Shown in pieces: positions 54,689-63,213 of a stretch of DNA of 64,000 nt. Position 1 is the stretch's first letter; each line of letters starts with the position of its first letter. The translations under genes and the position numbers were made by a program. The notes beneath the pieces are model-generated. The model saw only the letters and a program-made list of their open reading frames with translations, did not search any database and was not told the DNA's origin. Origin of the DNA: Chitinophaga filiformis (GTDB taxonomy: Bacteria > Bacteroidota > Bacteroidia > Chitinophagales > Chitinophagaceae); assembly GCF_900102545.1 (NCBI RefSeq), contig NZ_FNBN01000003.1, positions 1,045,461 to 1,109,460 of the forward strand. The letters run 5' to 3'.

Positions 54689-54874
54689 CCAGCTGCAGCC
54701 TGGTTGATAATTGAGCTGGGATGTAGTTATAACGAGAAGCCTCCACGAGTTGAATATGAATTAAGCGAGATCGGTCAAATGGTTATGCCTGTTTTGTTGG
54801 CTATGACAGCATTAGGAGAGCAAATGCATGATGCTATAACCAAATATAAACGTGGCGCTATAGGTGTTCATTGA
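54689..54874 (+). pseudogene. C-terminal fragment of an HxlR family regulator
   Basis: An open frame without start reads SYNEKPPRVEYELSEIGQMV and then MPVLLAMTALGEQMHD to a stop at 54872-54874. The PPRVEYELSEIGQ element is the wing and last helix of HxlR-type winged-helix regulators. The first roughly 60 residues, including the recognition helix, are missing. It is a remnant. Confidence 0.7.
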
Positions 54875-54901
54875 TAAATAGTGATAAGAATAAGTGAGTG
54901 G

Positions 54902-55396
54902 CTAATTTTCCAGGGATGTATGGCCTACTCTATGGGCTAATAAAAGCAGCATCTGAAGGTGAATCAGTATAGCGTCTTTTTTATCGTCATGTGGTCCTTC
55001 CACCTCATCTCTTATCAGTTGAAAAAGTACTCCTATTGTGGCCGCTTGTCCGCGTGGCAGGTTGCTGATAATTACCCTGAAGTTGAAAATTGAGTCTTGT
55101 TTGAACAATTTGATAATATAGGGGGATTGCTCAAAATATAGTGGTTTTACTTTGCAGTAGTGCAAAATTGATCTGCCGGACAAGCTCCAGACTGCCCTGC
55201 AGCCAGGCTTTAGAAAAATGAGGTCTCCTGCTGCAAGAAAGGAAAGGTGTTTTTCCAGTAAAACAAACCCTGATCCCGATACTACCTGGAAGATCTGATA
55301 AGCATCTTCAGTTACATGCTCCCCGATTAAATTTGCTCTTGTATGGCAGCTGACAGTAATTTCAGTATTTCCCTGCATTGTAATCTTTTGGATCAT
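54902..55396 (-). CDS. Stand-alone AraC-type sensor domain without DNA-binding part
   Basis: A 164-residue protein with the cupin-like sensor layout of AraC proteins (YQIFQVVSGSGFVLLEKHLS, FLAAGDLIFLKPGCRAVWSL, then a helical linker QLIRDEVEGPHDDKKDAILI). It ends at GHTSLEN without any helix-turn-helix. It is encoded directly after a full AraC gene (2-nt gap) whose sensor has the same layout. Either it lost its C-terminal half or it acts as a modulating partner. The 3' side shows no HTH coding in any frame before 54901. Confidence 0.7.
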   Translation of the reverse strand: MIQKITMQGNTEITVSCHTRANLIGEHVTEDAYQIFQVVSGSGFVLLEKHLSFLAAGDLIFLKPGCRAVWSLSGRSILHYCKVKPLYFEQSPYIIKLFKQDSIFNFRVIISNLPRGQAATIGVLFQLIRDEVEGPHDDKKDAILIHLQMLLLLAHRVGHTSLEN

Positions 55397-55398
55397 GT

Positions 55399-56343
55399 TT
55401 AGCCTATCCTTACATTAGTGATCGTTTTTCTAAATGCCAGGGGGGAGATATTTTCTTTTTTCTTAAAAAAAGAAGTAAAGGCTGCCTGTCCTGAAAATCC
55501 AAGGCCGTCACTAATTTCATTTATTCCCCAATCGGTATGCACGAGAAGAGACTTTGCTTCGTGAAGTAAACGTTCCTGAATGTGATCTCTAACGGTTTTA
55601 CCTGTATGTTTCTTCACAAGCGAGTTCAGGTAGTTGGGATGCACATGCAGTTCATCTGCAAATTCAGCTGCTGTTTTTAGTTTGGTTAATGCGTTGCGGT
55701 CCCGTACCTGAAAAGAAGATTCCAGCAATGATAGGAATTTGTATATATGACCATAGTTTTCCTGCACTTCTGTCTGAATACGGTTTTTTCCTGCCCGCTG
55801 ACTTTCCAGTAAAAGTAGCTGAAGCTGAAGCATAATTGCTTGTTTGCTGTCGTCACTATCGCTTTGGGCTTCTCTCAGCATAGTAGCAAAATATCCGTTT
55901 ATAGCGGCTGATTGGTCTTCCTGCAGCTGTACAACTGCTTTGTCTGGCAAAAAATAAGGGAACTGCTTTAGCCACTGGAGCACATGCTCTGCATCCCGGC
56001 CAAAGAAATCAGGGTGTATTAAACAAAAGTGGCCACCTGTTTCTTTTGATGTGGTTTGCCAGGACACGATCTCATCAGGGTGTAGAAATCCGATTTCATT
56101 GCGTCCCATTTCATACTGGTGGAGGCCCACTGTAAGTATGCCGGTTCCGGAGGTCATGTGAAATATCTTGTAGAATTTTCGACGGTGCGGTGAGATATAG
56201 TCCTTAACAGGATAGGTTTCTCTGTTCTGAATGATAAAATAACTGGAATCAACCGGATAATGCTGGACATCGAACAATGGTATTTTATAACTTTCTGTAG
56301 CGAAAGTCTCAAGCTCTTTCCTTGGTATTGAAGAATTTTCCAT
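55399..56343 (-). CDS. AraC family transcriptional regulator
   Basis: A 314-residue protein. The N-terminal cupin-like sensor (about 30-130) contains HRRKFYKIFHMTSGTGILTV and GRNEIGFLHPDEIVSW. Residues about 205-314 are the AraC domain (TAAEFADELHVHPNYLNSLV, GINEISDGLGFSGQAAFTSF), ending NISPLAFRK. It forms an operon with the downstream sensor-only protein. The SDR gene at 56496 is on the same strand, upstream, and may be a target. Confidence 0.9.
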   Translation of the reverse strand: MENSSIPRKELETFATESYKIPLFDVQHYPVDSSYFIIQNRETYPVKDYISPHRRKFYKIFHMTSGTGILTVGLHQYEMGRNEIGFLHPDEIVSWQTTSKETGGHFCLIHPDFFGRDAEHVLQWLKQFPYFLPDKAVVQLQEDQSAAINGYFATMLREAQSDSDDSKQAIMLQLQLLLLESQRAGKNRIQTEVQENYGHIYKFLSLLESSFQVRDRNALTKLKTAAEFADELHVHPNYLNSLVKKHTGKTVRDHIQERLLHEAKSLLVHTDWGINEISDGLGFSGQAAFTSFFKKKENISPLAFRKTITNVRIG

Positions 56344-56495
56344 ACTACTAAGCTAAAATACTTAAGAAAATCAACAAAGTGTACTTACTGATAAAGCCAT
56401 TACTGGTATACTAATTTACCAAAAATTACTTTTTAAATATGCATGACCAGTTTTGTGAAAGCCCTGGTCATGCATATCAGCTATTGCTAAAGCTC

Positions 56496-57335
56496 CTAAA
56501 AATCAGTAGATCTGCTGATACTTTCATATGTCTTCAAATCTGCCTGTAAGGCTTCAATTTTACTATTGGCCATACCAAAAGAATCGGAGCCCAGGAAGAG
56601 GTGCAGCGGTTTGGTTTCCATTTCTGCTACCTGGATAAAAGCTGCTGCTGCTTTTTCGGGGCTTCCTGGCTGATTGCCGATGATTTGCTCATTATGGATT
56701 ACTTCCAGGTCGCGTGCCTCTTTATATTCGCTGATAGGTGAGGCAGCGGTGCGAAGTGAACCCTGTAGTAAGAAATTGGTTTTGAAATAGCCTGGATAAA
56801 CAATGGTCGCAGACACGCCCATTGATTTAACTTCGGCAGACAGTGCTTCTGTTAATCCTGCTACTGCAAACTTAGTAGCGTTATAGATACCCCATCCAGG
56901 GAAGGTGCCCAAAAAGCCTGCAATAGAAGAGATATTGAAAAACGCTCCGGACTTCTTCTCACGGTAGTGTGGCATCACGTTACGAATCACGTTCAATGTA
57001 CCGAATACATTTACATCGAAGTTTTGGCGAGCTTCTTCATCTGTAAGTTCTTCCAGTGTGCCTAATTGTCCATAACCGGCGTTGTTAACCACCACATCGA
57101 TACCACCCAGTTTGGCGATAATTTGCTTAACCGCCTGCTGAACGCTCTCGTTGCTGTTTAAATCAACCTGAAGGGGCAGAAAGTTTTCGCCCGTATAGTT
57201 TACTTCCTTACTTAACATACCAGCATCTCTTGAAGTGGCTGCCACTTTGTAGCCTTCTTTAAGTAAGCGTTGTACCAGTGCTAAACCTAACCCTTTTGAA
57301 GCACCTGTAATAAACCAAGTTTTTTCTGTAGCCAT
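56496..57335 (-). CDS. SDR family oxidoreductase
   Basis: A 279-residue NAD(P)-dependent short-chain dehydrogenase. It starts at ATG 57335; a longer frame adds 13 residues with no support. The cofactor motif is TGASKGLGLAL, with NNAGYGQLG, the catalytic Ser in FFNISSIAGFLG, and Tyr-x-x-x-Lys in YNATKFAVAGLTEAL. Its basic residue after the second strand (ATSRDAG) suggests NADP. It belongs to the Bacteroidota group often placed beside AraC or HxlR regulators; both a regulator gene and an HxlR remnant are nearby. Substrate unknown. Confidence 0.92.
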   Translation of the reverse strand: MATEKTWFITGASKGLGLALVQRLLKEGYKVAATSRDAGMLSKEVNYTGENFLPLQVDLNSNESVQQAVKQIIAKLGGIDVVVNNAGYGQLGTLEELTDEEARQNFDVNVFGTLNVIRNVMPHYREKKSGAFFNISSIAGFLGTFPGWGIYNATKFAVAGLTEALSAEVKSMGVSATIVYPGYFKTNFLLQGSLRTAASPISEYKEARDLEVIHNEQIIGNQPGSPEKAAAAFIQVAEMETKPLHLFLGSDSFGMANSKIEALQADLKTYESISRSTDF

Positions 57336-57619
57336 GATTTTAAGTATTTGTTTTGTGAAACAAAGGTGATACATATTTCCACGGCGGTATTTACTCAGAT
57401 AACAGGGAAATTTTCGATTTTCAAATATGGGCCATTCCCATTTGCAGTCATCTTCTGATTAATGGCTGATTCGAAAATTAAAGTATAAGGTGTTAATATC
57501 CTCACTTCAACCACACCGATTACTGCTGAGCGCGCACTTTCGGAGTTGACGAATGGCTAACAATAAGAAGAAGTCGCTATCGGAAGTCATGGGGATATTT
57601 ATTTCAGCAGGTGCATCCG

Positions 57620-58144
57620 CTATTCTTCAGCTTTTACCTTCAGGTCTTTAAGCCATACTTGTAAGGAACGTTCTAATCCTTTTTGAAATTTATTACGCAG
57701 TAGGGTTACCATCCAGCCTTCCATGCTTTCATCAACTTTTACGGTCGTTTGGCCATTGTGCTCTATAAAGGACCAGTTATGGATGGCAAATGCTCCAAAC
57801 GCTTTGCCTGACCAGCCAATTTTTTGTCCGGGGATGGCGGTATGCAGCGTAGAGTGAATGGTCAAGCCTCCACTTTTCCAGTCGAAACTATTCCCTTTTT
57901 CAAACGGTCCGGTTAGCCTGGGGGCTTGGGCCTCCGGATGCCAGGCCGTCCAATGATTTATATCACTCATCACCTCGTAAACTTCTTGCGCAGAAGCATT
58001 GATAGTTATTTCCTGATGGGTGATAACCGGTGCATGCTTGTTGATAAATGGTGAGACAACATAGGAGCTGTTCAACTCCAGATAGGCGATGATCGTTACG
58101 AATATCCCAACTAACGTAAGTACGAAATAAATCAGTTTTTTCAT
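57620..58144 (-). CDS. SRPBCC family protein with N-terminal membrane segment
   Basis: A 174-residue protein. Residues about 3-22 are hydrophobic (LIYFVLTLVGIFVTIIAYLE). Residues about 40-170 are a START/Bet v1-like SRPBCC domain (ITINASAQEVYEVMSDINHW, TAWHPEAQAPRL, ending LERSLQVWLKDLKVKAEE). These domains bind hydrophobic ligands. It lies 29 nt downstream of the NmrA-like gene and is probably co-transcribed from the promoter at 59063. Confidence 0.85.
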   Translation of the reverse strand: MKKLIYFVLTLVGIFVTIIAYLELNSSYVVSPFINKHAPVITHQEITINASAQEVYEVMSDINHWTAWHPEAQAPRLTGPFEKGNSFDWKSGGLTIHSTLHTAIPGQKIGWSGKAFGAFAIHNWSFIEHNGQTTVKVDESMEGWMVTLLRNKFQKGLERSLQVWLKDLKVKAEE

Positions 58145-58173
58145 TTCAGTTGTTTTAGTATGATGATATTTTA

Positions 58174-59043
58174 TTAGCAGAAATACTGTTTGTAATCCAG
58201 GGCGAATTGCTCGAAACTAATGGCATGTTGTCCGGTGATATCTTTCACGGTATTAAAAACATGGGCGGCTTCTCCTCTGGCATAATGCGCATAATCTTCA
58301 ATCAAGCCGCCAACCTGCCACTGGGGAAATCCGGCTACTGTCAATGCACCTTGCATTTGTTCTGGTGTCAGGTCTACATATTTTATATTAATACCCAGAA
58401 CATCAGAGAGTATTTCTGCCATTTGAAAATGAGTGATCGCTGCCGGACCAGTTATCGGGTAAATTTTATTTTCATGACCCGGTTCTGTCAGGGCCGTTGC
58501 GGCAACCGCCGCGATATCCCGGACGTCCACTGAGCTGACAGCGGCATCTCCCAATGAACCATAGAACGTTCCCTCATATTTGATATAATGTGCAAAGGCC
58601 GTTAGCCCCTGCATAAAGAGGTTGGCCCGAAGGAATGTATAGTCCATGCCCAGTTCCCTGATCCTGTTTTCCACCACCGCATGATAACGAAGGAAACGTA
58701 CAGGTGAATGCTCATCTGCTGCCAGCTGGGATAGCTTTACAATGTGTTTCACCCCCGCTTTGTGCGCTGCATTTACAAAGTTTAACTGAAGTTGCTCAGA
58801 TTGTTCCAAAGAATTCGTCAGTAAAAATGCCTTTTCTATACCTTGTAACGCCTGCTGAAGGCCATAGGCATCAGAAAGATCTCCAATGGCAACTTCTGCC
58901 TTCGGTAAATGGCTCATTAAAGTACCCTGATCGTTATTGCGGACAAGCGCCCGAAAAGGAGTATTTCTGTTTACCAGCATCTTAATCAATTGTGTGCCTA
59001 CGGTGCCTGTTGCTCCTGTAATTAATACGTTGTTGTTCTTCAT
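58174..59043 (-). CDS. NmrA-like NAD(P)-binding protein (quinone-reductase-like)
   Basis: A 289-residue atypical SDR from the ATG at 59043; the frame has three more residues upstream. Cofactor motif NVLITGATGTVGTQLIKMLV, then VAIGDLSDAYGLQQAL and KHIVKLSQLAADEH, and the central YHAVVENRIRELGMDYTFLR. This is the NmrA/QorB branch, covering quinone oxidoreductases and redox sensors. The Tyr-Lys pair of classical SDRs is not at its usual place. The gene is preceded by a distinctive promoter shared with the small gene at 60272. Confidence 0.88.
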   Translation of the reverse strand: MKNNNVLITGATGTVGTQLIKMLVNRNTPFRALVRNNDQGTLMSHLPKAEVAIGDLSDAYGLQQALQGIEKAFLLTNSLEQSEQLQLNFVNAAHKAGVKHIVKLSQLAADEHSPVRFLRYHAVVENRIRELGMDYTFLRANLFMQGLTAFAHYIKYEGTFYGSLGDAAVSSVDVRDIAAVAATALTEPGHENKIYPITGPAAITHFQMAEILSDVLGINIKYVDLTPEQMQGALTVAGFPQWQVGGLIEDYAHYARGEAAHVFNTVKDITGQHAISFEQFALDYKQYFC

Positions 59044-59062
59044 ATACTGCATTTTTATATCA

Positions 59063-59108
59063 CAAAAGTAGGCTCGCTGCGAGACCCAGTATTGTAAGAA
59101 AACGAAAG
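59063..59108 (-). promoter_or_regulatory. Promoter with shared 18-bp element, copy 1 (NmrA-like operon)
   Basis: On the minus strand CTTTCGTTTTCTTACAAT (59091-59108) is followed after exactly 20 nt by TACTTTTG (59063-59070), a TAnnTTTG -7 box; the ATG at 59043 is 19 nt further. A small palindrome CATTGT-GT-ACAATG (59114-59127) lies directly upstream. The same arrangement recurs at 60511-60556. Confidence 0.65.
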
Positions 59109-59293
59109 ATGTTCATTGTGTACAATGGCTATGCTGATGGTTTACTGGGGCATTGATAAAGCACTTGACACCCGGCCCACATTTGCTGTGAGCGGAAATA
59201 GAAGGATAGGCAACATATATCTGTTAATGGTCTGCGAAAGGAGAGCGCTGACCTACATAATAGCCTGATACATTACGGCACAGAAATGCGTAA

Positions 59294-60109
59294 TTAGTGT
59301 TTTGGGTTACAGATTGACTCTTGGAATTTGAGGTATTTAGAAGGGCTAAGATGTAAATAGTGATTAAAATCTTTAATCAGCTGGCTTTGATCATAATATC
59401 CACACCGATCTATTATTTCAAACCAATCTATTTTGGTATTTCCAAGAGAAATTTCCTGCAAGATCTCAATCGCCTTAAGGAAGCGGCTGTAGCGGTACAT
59501 TTCTTTTGAGGTATAGCCAAAATGCTTTTTGTGGTTGGTCTGCACAGATCTTTCGGACAATTTGTTCTTTTGAGATATCTCCTTAATAGGACTGAAAGTA
59601 TTCCGGTCAGATCCGGCAATTTGTTCTGCTATTTTATCACGTCTACGCAGGTAGGGTTTACTGAAGTCAAGTATTGTTTCGATGCGCTTTTCATTACCAC
59701 TGATTTGTCTTAATTCAGACCAAAGAGTGGTAAAACAATCTTCATGAAGCAGTTCATCAGGATGCAGGGCCTCTTGCGTAATGCCTGCATTGCCAAAGAA
59801 CCTGAAAAAAGCATCATCTTTAAAATTGCATACAAGTATCTCGGCTCCGGGGGGTAATAAATAGTTGAAGGCATGTTTTATTGGGCCAAGTACTATACAG
59901 GTTTCCACGGTGATCTGATCACCGGTTTTACAAATAAATGACGCCGGGATACCAAAATTAAAAATCATGATCGTTTGGTACGAAGGAAGAAGCGTCTTTT
60001 CAATTACTACATCAGACTTGTTCTCTGCACAATAAAAATGAGAAAAGACATCTTCGAATGCCTGCGGCACGGACACCCGATAACTATTATAACCTGCTAT
60101 ATCTTCCAT
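59294..60109 (-). CDS. AraC family regulator (DUF6597-type sensor)
   Basis: A 271-residue protein. The N-terminal part (YNSYRVSVPQAFEDVFSHFY, PSYQTIMIFNFGIPASFICK, LGPIKHAFNYLLPPGAEILV) matches the DUF6597-like sensor of many Bacteroidota AraC proteins. The C-terminal AraC domain (about 165-270) has ISQKNKLSERSVQTNHKKHF and IIDRCGYYDQSQLIKDFNHY, ending LSPSKYLKFQ. It lies between two promoters sharing an 18-bp element and is the obvious candidate to bind them; this is inference. Confidence 0.87.
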   Translation of the reverse strand: MEDIAGYNSYRVSVPQAFEDVFSHFYCAENKSDVVIEKTLLPSYQTIMIFNFGIPASFICKTGDQITVETCIVLGPIKHAFNYLLPPGAEILVCNFKDDAFFRFFGNAGITQEALHPDELLHEDCFTTLWSELRQISGNEKRIETILDFSKPYLRRRDKIAEQIAGSDRNTFSPIKEISQKNKLSERSVQTNHKKHFGYTSKEMYRYSRFLKAIEILQEISLGNTKIDWFEIIDRCGYYDQSQLIKDFNHYLHLSPSKYLKFQESICNPKH

Positions 60110-60215
60110 TCTTTAAAAGGGAATAACTTCCACACATGCGAATATAATAAGACTTTGAATTGTTATGGTCATTTATTGGGAATACCTGTATGATTGGTTA
60201 CTTACAATAATTTAA

Positions 60216-60260
60216 TAACACGCCAGCTATCTATTATTCAGATCAATAGCTGGCGTGTTA
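60216..60260 (-). terminator. Hairpin after the small membrane-protein gene
   Basis: A perfect 15-bp stem (60216-60230 with 60246-60260, core ACACGCCAGCTAT) with a 15-nt loop begins 11 nt after the stop of the gene at 60272. A T/A-rich tail follows on the minus strand. Confidence 0.7.
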
Positions 60261-60271
60261 AAATACCTTGT

Positions 60272-60421
60272 TTACTGCCAGGCCATGAAGCCTTCGTACG
60301 CAAAATAAAGGAGTGCAATGTAAACGCTGTATTTAATAAGTTTTTTGGTTATCTTATAACTTTTAAGCGCTACAGGATTGTAATTTGATTTTTCAAATGC
60401 CTTTTTTGTTCCGAGTTCCAT
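60272..60421 (-). CDS. Unlisted 49-residue membrane protein
   Basis: An ATG at 60421 opens 49 codons to TAA at 60272-60274: MELGTKKAFEKSNYNPVALK, then a basic stretch and one hydrophobic helix (YSVYIALLYFAYEGFMAW). It is supported as a gene by a TAnnTTTG promoter with an upstream element at 60511-60556 and by a hairpin directly after its stop. The N-terminus is basic and probably cytosolic. Function unknown; small single-helix proteins often modulate membrane enzymes or respond to envelope stress. Confidence 0.65.
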   Translation of the reverse strand: MELGTKKAFEKSNYNPVALKSYKITKKLIKYSVYIALLYFAYEGFMAWQ

Positions 60422-60510
60422 TTTAGCTTGTTTTAGGTGAGCAACTATTTTCTCTTACAAATGTTATTGATAACTGGCTATCATCATTAATGTTCGCAGC
60501 TATTATAATG

Positions 60511-60556
60511 CAAATGTACAGGTACTCTCCCAAGGGAAATTGTAAGAAAACGAAAG
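60511..60556 (-). promoter_or_regulatory. Promoter with shared 18-bp element, copy 2 (small membrane protein)
   Basis: On the minus strand CTTTCGTTTTCTTACAAT (60539-60556) is identical to copy 1. It is followed after exactly 20 nt by TACATTTG (60511-60518), a TAnnTTTG -7 box. The ATG at 60421 is 89 nt downstream. Confidence 0.65.
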
Positions 60557-60576
60557 GAACGATTAGCAGATGACAA

Positions 60577-61782
60577 TTATTCATTCAATAATTTCTCCAA
60601 TTTCTCTCTGGACTCCGGAATTTCTTTCAACGCCAACGCTTTTTTGAAAGCGTCTATAGCTTTAGTTTTGTTGCCAGTTTGAAGATACAAATCACCAAGT
60701 GAATCATAACAGTTAGCACTTTTCGGATTGTTCGCAATATTGAGCTTAAATAAGGTTTCTGCCTTGGCAAGCTGCTTAGCGTTCATCATTTTGTATCCAA
60801 GATTGTTAACCTGATTCTCATCTGGTTTAATCACATAACCCATCTGTTCAGAAACGTTTTTGTAATGGGCAACCAGAAAGGAATCTGGTTTAAAACCAGG
60901 GTTGTTTAAATCACTATTGTAGATTTCAAGCTTATAGAAATCAAAGATGAACCGAAGCGCATCATATTCTCCTATTAACCTTACGGAAGGATGGTTATCA
61001 TTTTCATAATACTTGTATTTGAAACGCAATTGGTTTGCCTTATTTTTATTAAGATCTTTAATCAGCGCTAAATTGCAACGGATAAGTTCCGTAGCATTGC
61101 TTGTATCTTTTTGAACACGGAACGTATCTACTCCTTTTTCCATCCGATTGGCCATGGCAATGAACAATGTTTTCCCTTTATAATTCCGGGTAGGCAAGAT
61201 CGCTTTTGCTTCTTTTACTGTTATTTGATCATTCCACCACAAAGCTCCGTCAAGAGAAACATAAGAATTAAATAAATTCGGATTATGCAGAAAGGTATTC
61301 ATGACCGTCAGGCCTCCCAGAGAATGACCAATAAATGTTTTATACGTTGTGGTGGGATAAGTGGAATCGATATGAGGAATAAGTTCTTTTTCGATAAACG
61401 ACATGAATTTTTCACCATTGCCAACAACGCCAGGCAGTTCCTCATCAGTACCGCGTGTTAAGTCAGTCAGCCTGTTTGGGTGTAGTATTCCAACCACAAT
61501 CATGGGCGGACAAAGCCCTGATTCGGTCATATGTTCGGTAATACTTACAACGGTGTTGAAATTTTCACTTCCGTCCAATAAATAAATTACAGGATAGTTC
61601 CCCCTGTCTTTAATTTTATTTCCCCCGTTGCTGTTAGGAATATGTATCCAAACTTTGCGCTCTTGTCCCAGGATCTTTGAATGAACAGTTTCTTCGAACC
61701 CAGTAGTGAAGGCGTTAGTTTCCTGCGCATTGACATAAAAAGAAATTAATAAGAAGGTAATAGAACAGACAAATGATTTCAT
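60577..61782 (-). CDS. Esterase (enterochelin-esterase/BesA-like) with C-terminal TPR
   Basis: A 401-residue exported hydrolase from the ATG at 61782, which gives a good signal peptide (SFVCSITFLLISFYVNAQ); ATGs upstream would bury it. The esterase-D-like domain has YPVIYLLDGSENFNTVVSIT, the nucleophile Ser in FIGHSLGGLTVMNTF, and an His in the NDNHPSVRLIGEYD region. Residues about 330-400 form TPR repeats (AKAETLFKLNIANNPKSANC, YDSLGDLYLQTGNKTKAIDA). It could hydrolyse siderophore esters or acylated sugars. No siderophore genes are adjacent. Confidence 0.88.
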   Translation of the reverse strand: MKSFVCSITFLLISFYVNAQETNAFTTGFEETVHSKILGQERKVWIHIPNSNGGNKIKDRGNYPVIYLLDGSENFNTVVSITEHMTESGLCPPMIVVGILHPNRLTDLTRGTDEELPGVVGNGEKFMSFIEKELIPHIDSTYPTTTYKTFIGHSLGGLTVMNTFLHNPNLFNSYVSLDGALWWNDQITVKEAKAILPTRNYKGKTLFIAMANRMEKGVDTFRVQKDTSNATELIRCNLALIKDLNKNKANQLRFKYKYYENDNHPSVRLIGEYDALRFIFDFYKLEIYNSDLNNPGFKPDSFLVAHYKNVSEQMGYVIKPDENQVNNLGYKMMNAKQLAKAETLFKLNIANNPKSANCYDSLGDLYLQTGNKTKAIDAFKKALALKEIPESREKLEKLLNE

Positions 61783-61952
61783 TAAGTTGTTTAGGCTAAA
61801 AGTGGATAAAGTGCGTGTCATTTTATGGTTTCGATATTTATATATAAATAGACACATATTTTTTTACAAATGCAAATTTTATAGTCGATCAAAATATGGC
61901 TCAATAGGAATTAGGAGGTTCCTCCGGTCCTCTTTCCTGACATTTTCTGTAC

Positions 61953-62945
61953 TCATAGTTTCAATGAAAGGCTGTTGCCGGCGAAAGTCAATTCACGTAG
62001 ATACTTGTATTCTCCCTCTTCCTGCGGAATAACACATTGCTTCCAAAAGTGATCATCATCCAGTGTGCAGGAAGATTGAAGGTACCTGGGATTATCCCAA
62101 TAAGTAACAGTTTTTAATTGGTTAATGACAGATTCTGGATCATAAAAGCTGGCAATGCCAACGGGAAAGTATTCCCACTCGTAAATGTTTCCTTCTTCCG
62201 GCATATATAAGAGATATCTGATGGTATAGTCGTTTTCTGACAGCCCCTTAGCTCCCGTCACAAGTAGGACGAGACGTTTGTTTGCCGGGAATATACTGGA
62301 AAAATGTTCGGTTCCATACATACCTACGATGCTATCATATTTATAGGGATAGTATATCCTCAATTTTTCTGCTAATGGTTGTAATACGGCAAGTTCCAGA
62401 TAATACCTGAATGCCTGGTTTAGCTTTTCCTTTTTAGTTTGTTTAACATCGGCGACCAGCCAGGGTGCCATCGAAAATTCTAACATTTGAACATTTACGC
62501 GGGATGGCGAAAATGATTGGTATGGTAAATAAACAGTATTACTGAAAACATCAGCAGGGAAAACACTATCTTTTGCCAGTTCTTCATCCGCGGTAACGAA
62601 GAATATCAGCGATGATATAAAGTGCCATTCGTCTTCATAAAAGGCACCATGAAAACTGATACTGTAAGCGTTGCATTCAGCAGGCTGTAAGCCAGCTCCT
62701 GGCGGTAGTGCATGCCATCCTTGCTGTTCTGAAGCTCCTGATGGTTTACTGATAATAGAATATCCACTGTTAAAGTGCGACATTAAAAATTGCAGATCAT
62801 CAGCTGCAGGAAAATCAGTTACAAATGTAGCGGCGAAAAATTTATCCTTTTGCGGGTTAAATAATCCGTTACAATAGCCCTTTAATAGGGTATTAGTTAC
62901 TCTGGGATATAATAGTTCCCACACTTCGTCAAGCTGAGTATTCAT
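61953..62945 (-). CDS. Hypothetical protein
   Basis: A 330-residue cytosolic protein from the ATG at 62945 (a GTG at 62957 would add four residues). No signal peptide or membrane segment. Aromatic-rich segments are YSISFHGAFYEDEWHFISSL, YLPYQSFSPSRVNVQMLEF and YYPYKYDSIVGMYGTEHFSS. No family recognised. A long TAG repeat lies 82-137 nt upstream of the start. Confidence 0.55.
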   Translation of the reverse strand: MNTQLDEVWELLYPRVTNTLLKGYCNGLFNPQKDKFFAATFVTDFPAADDLQFLMSHFNSGYSIISKPSGASEQQGWHALPPGAGLQPAECNAYSISFHGAFYEDEWHFISSLIFFVTADEELAKDSVFPADVFSNTVYLPYQSFSPSRVNVQMLEFSMAPWLVADVKQTKKEKLNQAFRYYLELAVLQPLAEKLRIYYPYKYDSIVGMYGTEHFSSIFPANKRLVLLVTGAKGLSENDYTIRYLLYMPEEGNIYEWEYFPVGIASFYDPESVINQLKTVTYWDNPRYLQSSCTLDDDHFWKQCVIPQEEGEYKYLRELTFAGNSLSLKL

Positions 62946-63026
62946 AGCATCGGGCACGTTTTAGATAAGTAATAAACGGTATGAATATAAGTGATAATAT
63001 TCTAACCTGTCTCAAATCTCCCAATA

Positions 63027-63082
<56 letters not shown>

Positions 63083-63180
63083 ATTGTTTATTTACTGTCT
63101 GAATCGTTTTCAATCTTAGATCCCGGATCACCCTCTTCAATTTCGCAATAATTCTATGTAGCAGGGCTGGAGGTTACCAT

Positions 63181-63213
63181 GTCAATTGTGCAAGTGGTGC
63201 TTGCACAATTGAC
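63181..63213 (-). terminator. Hairpin directly after the OsmC gene
   Basis: A perfect 14-bp stem GTCAATTGTGCAAG/CTTGCACAATTGAC with a 5-nt loop touches the stop codon at 63214. There is no T run, so it may terminate weakly or stabilise the mRNA end. Confidence 0.65.
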
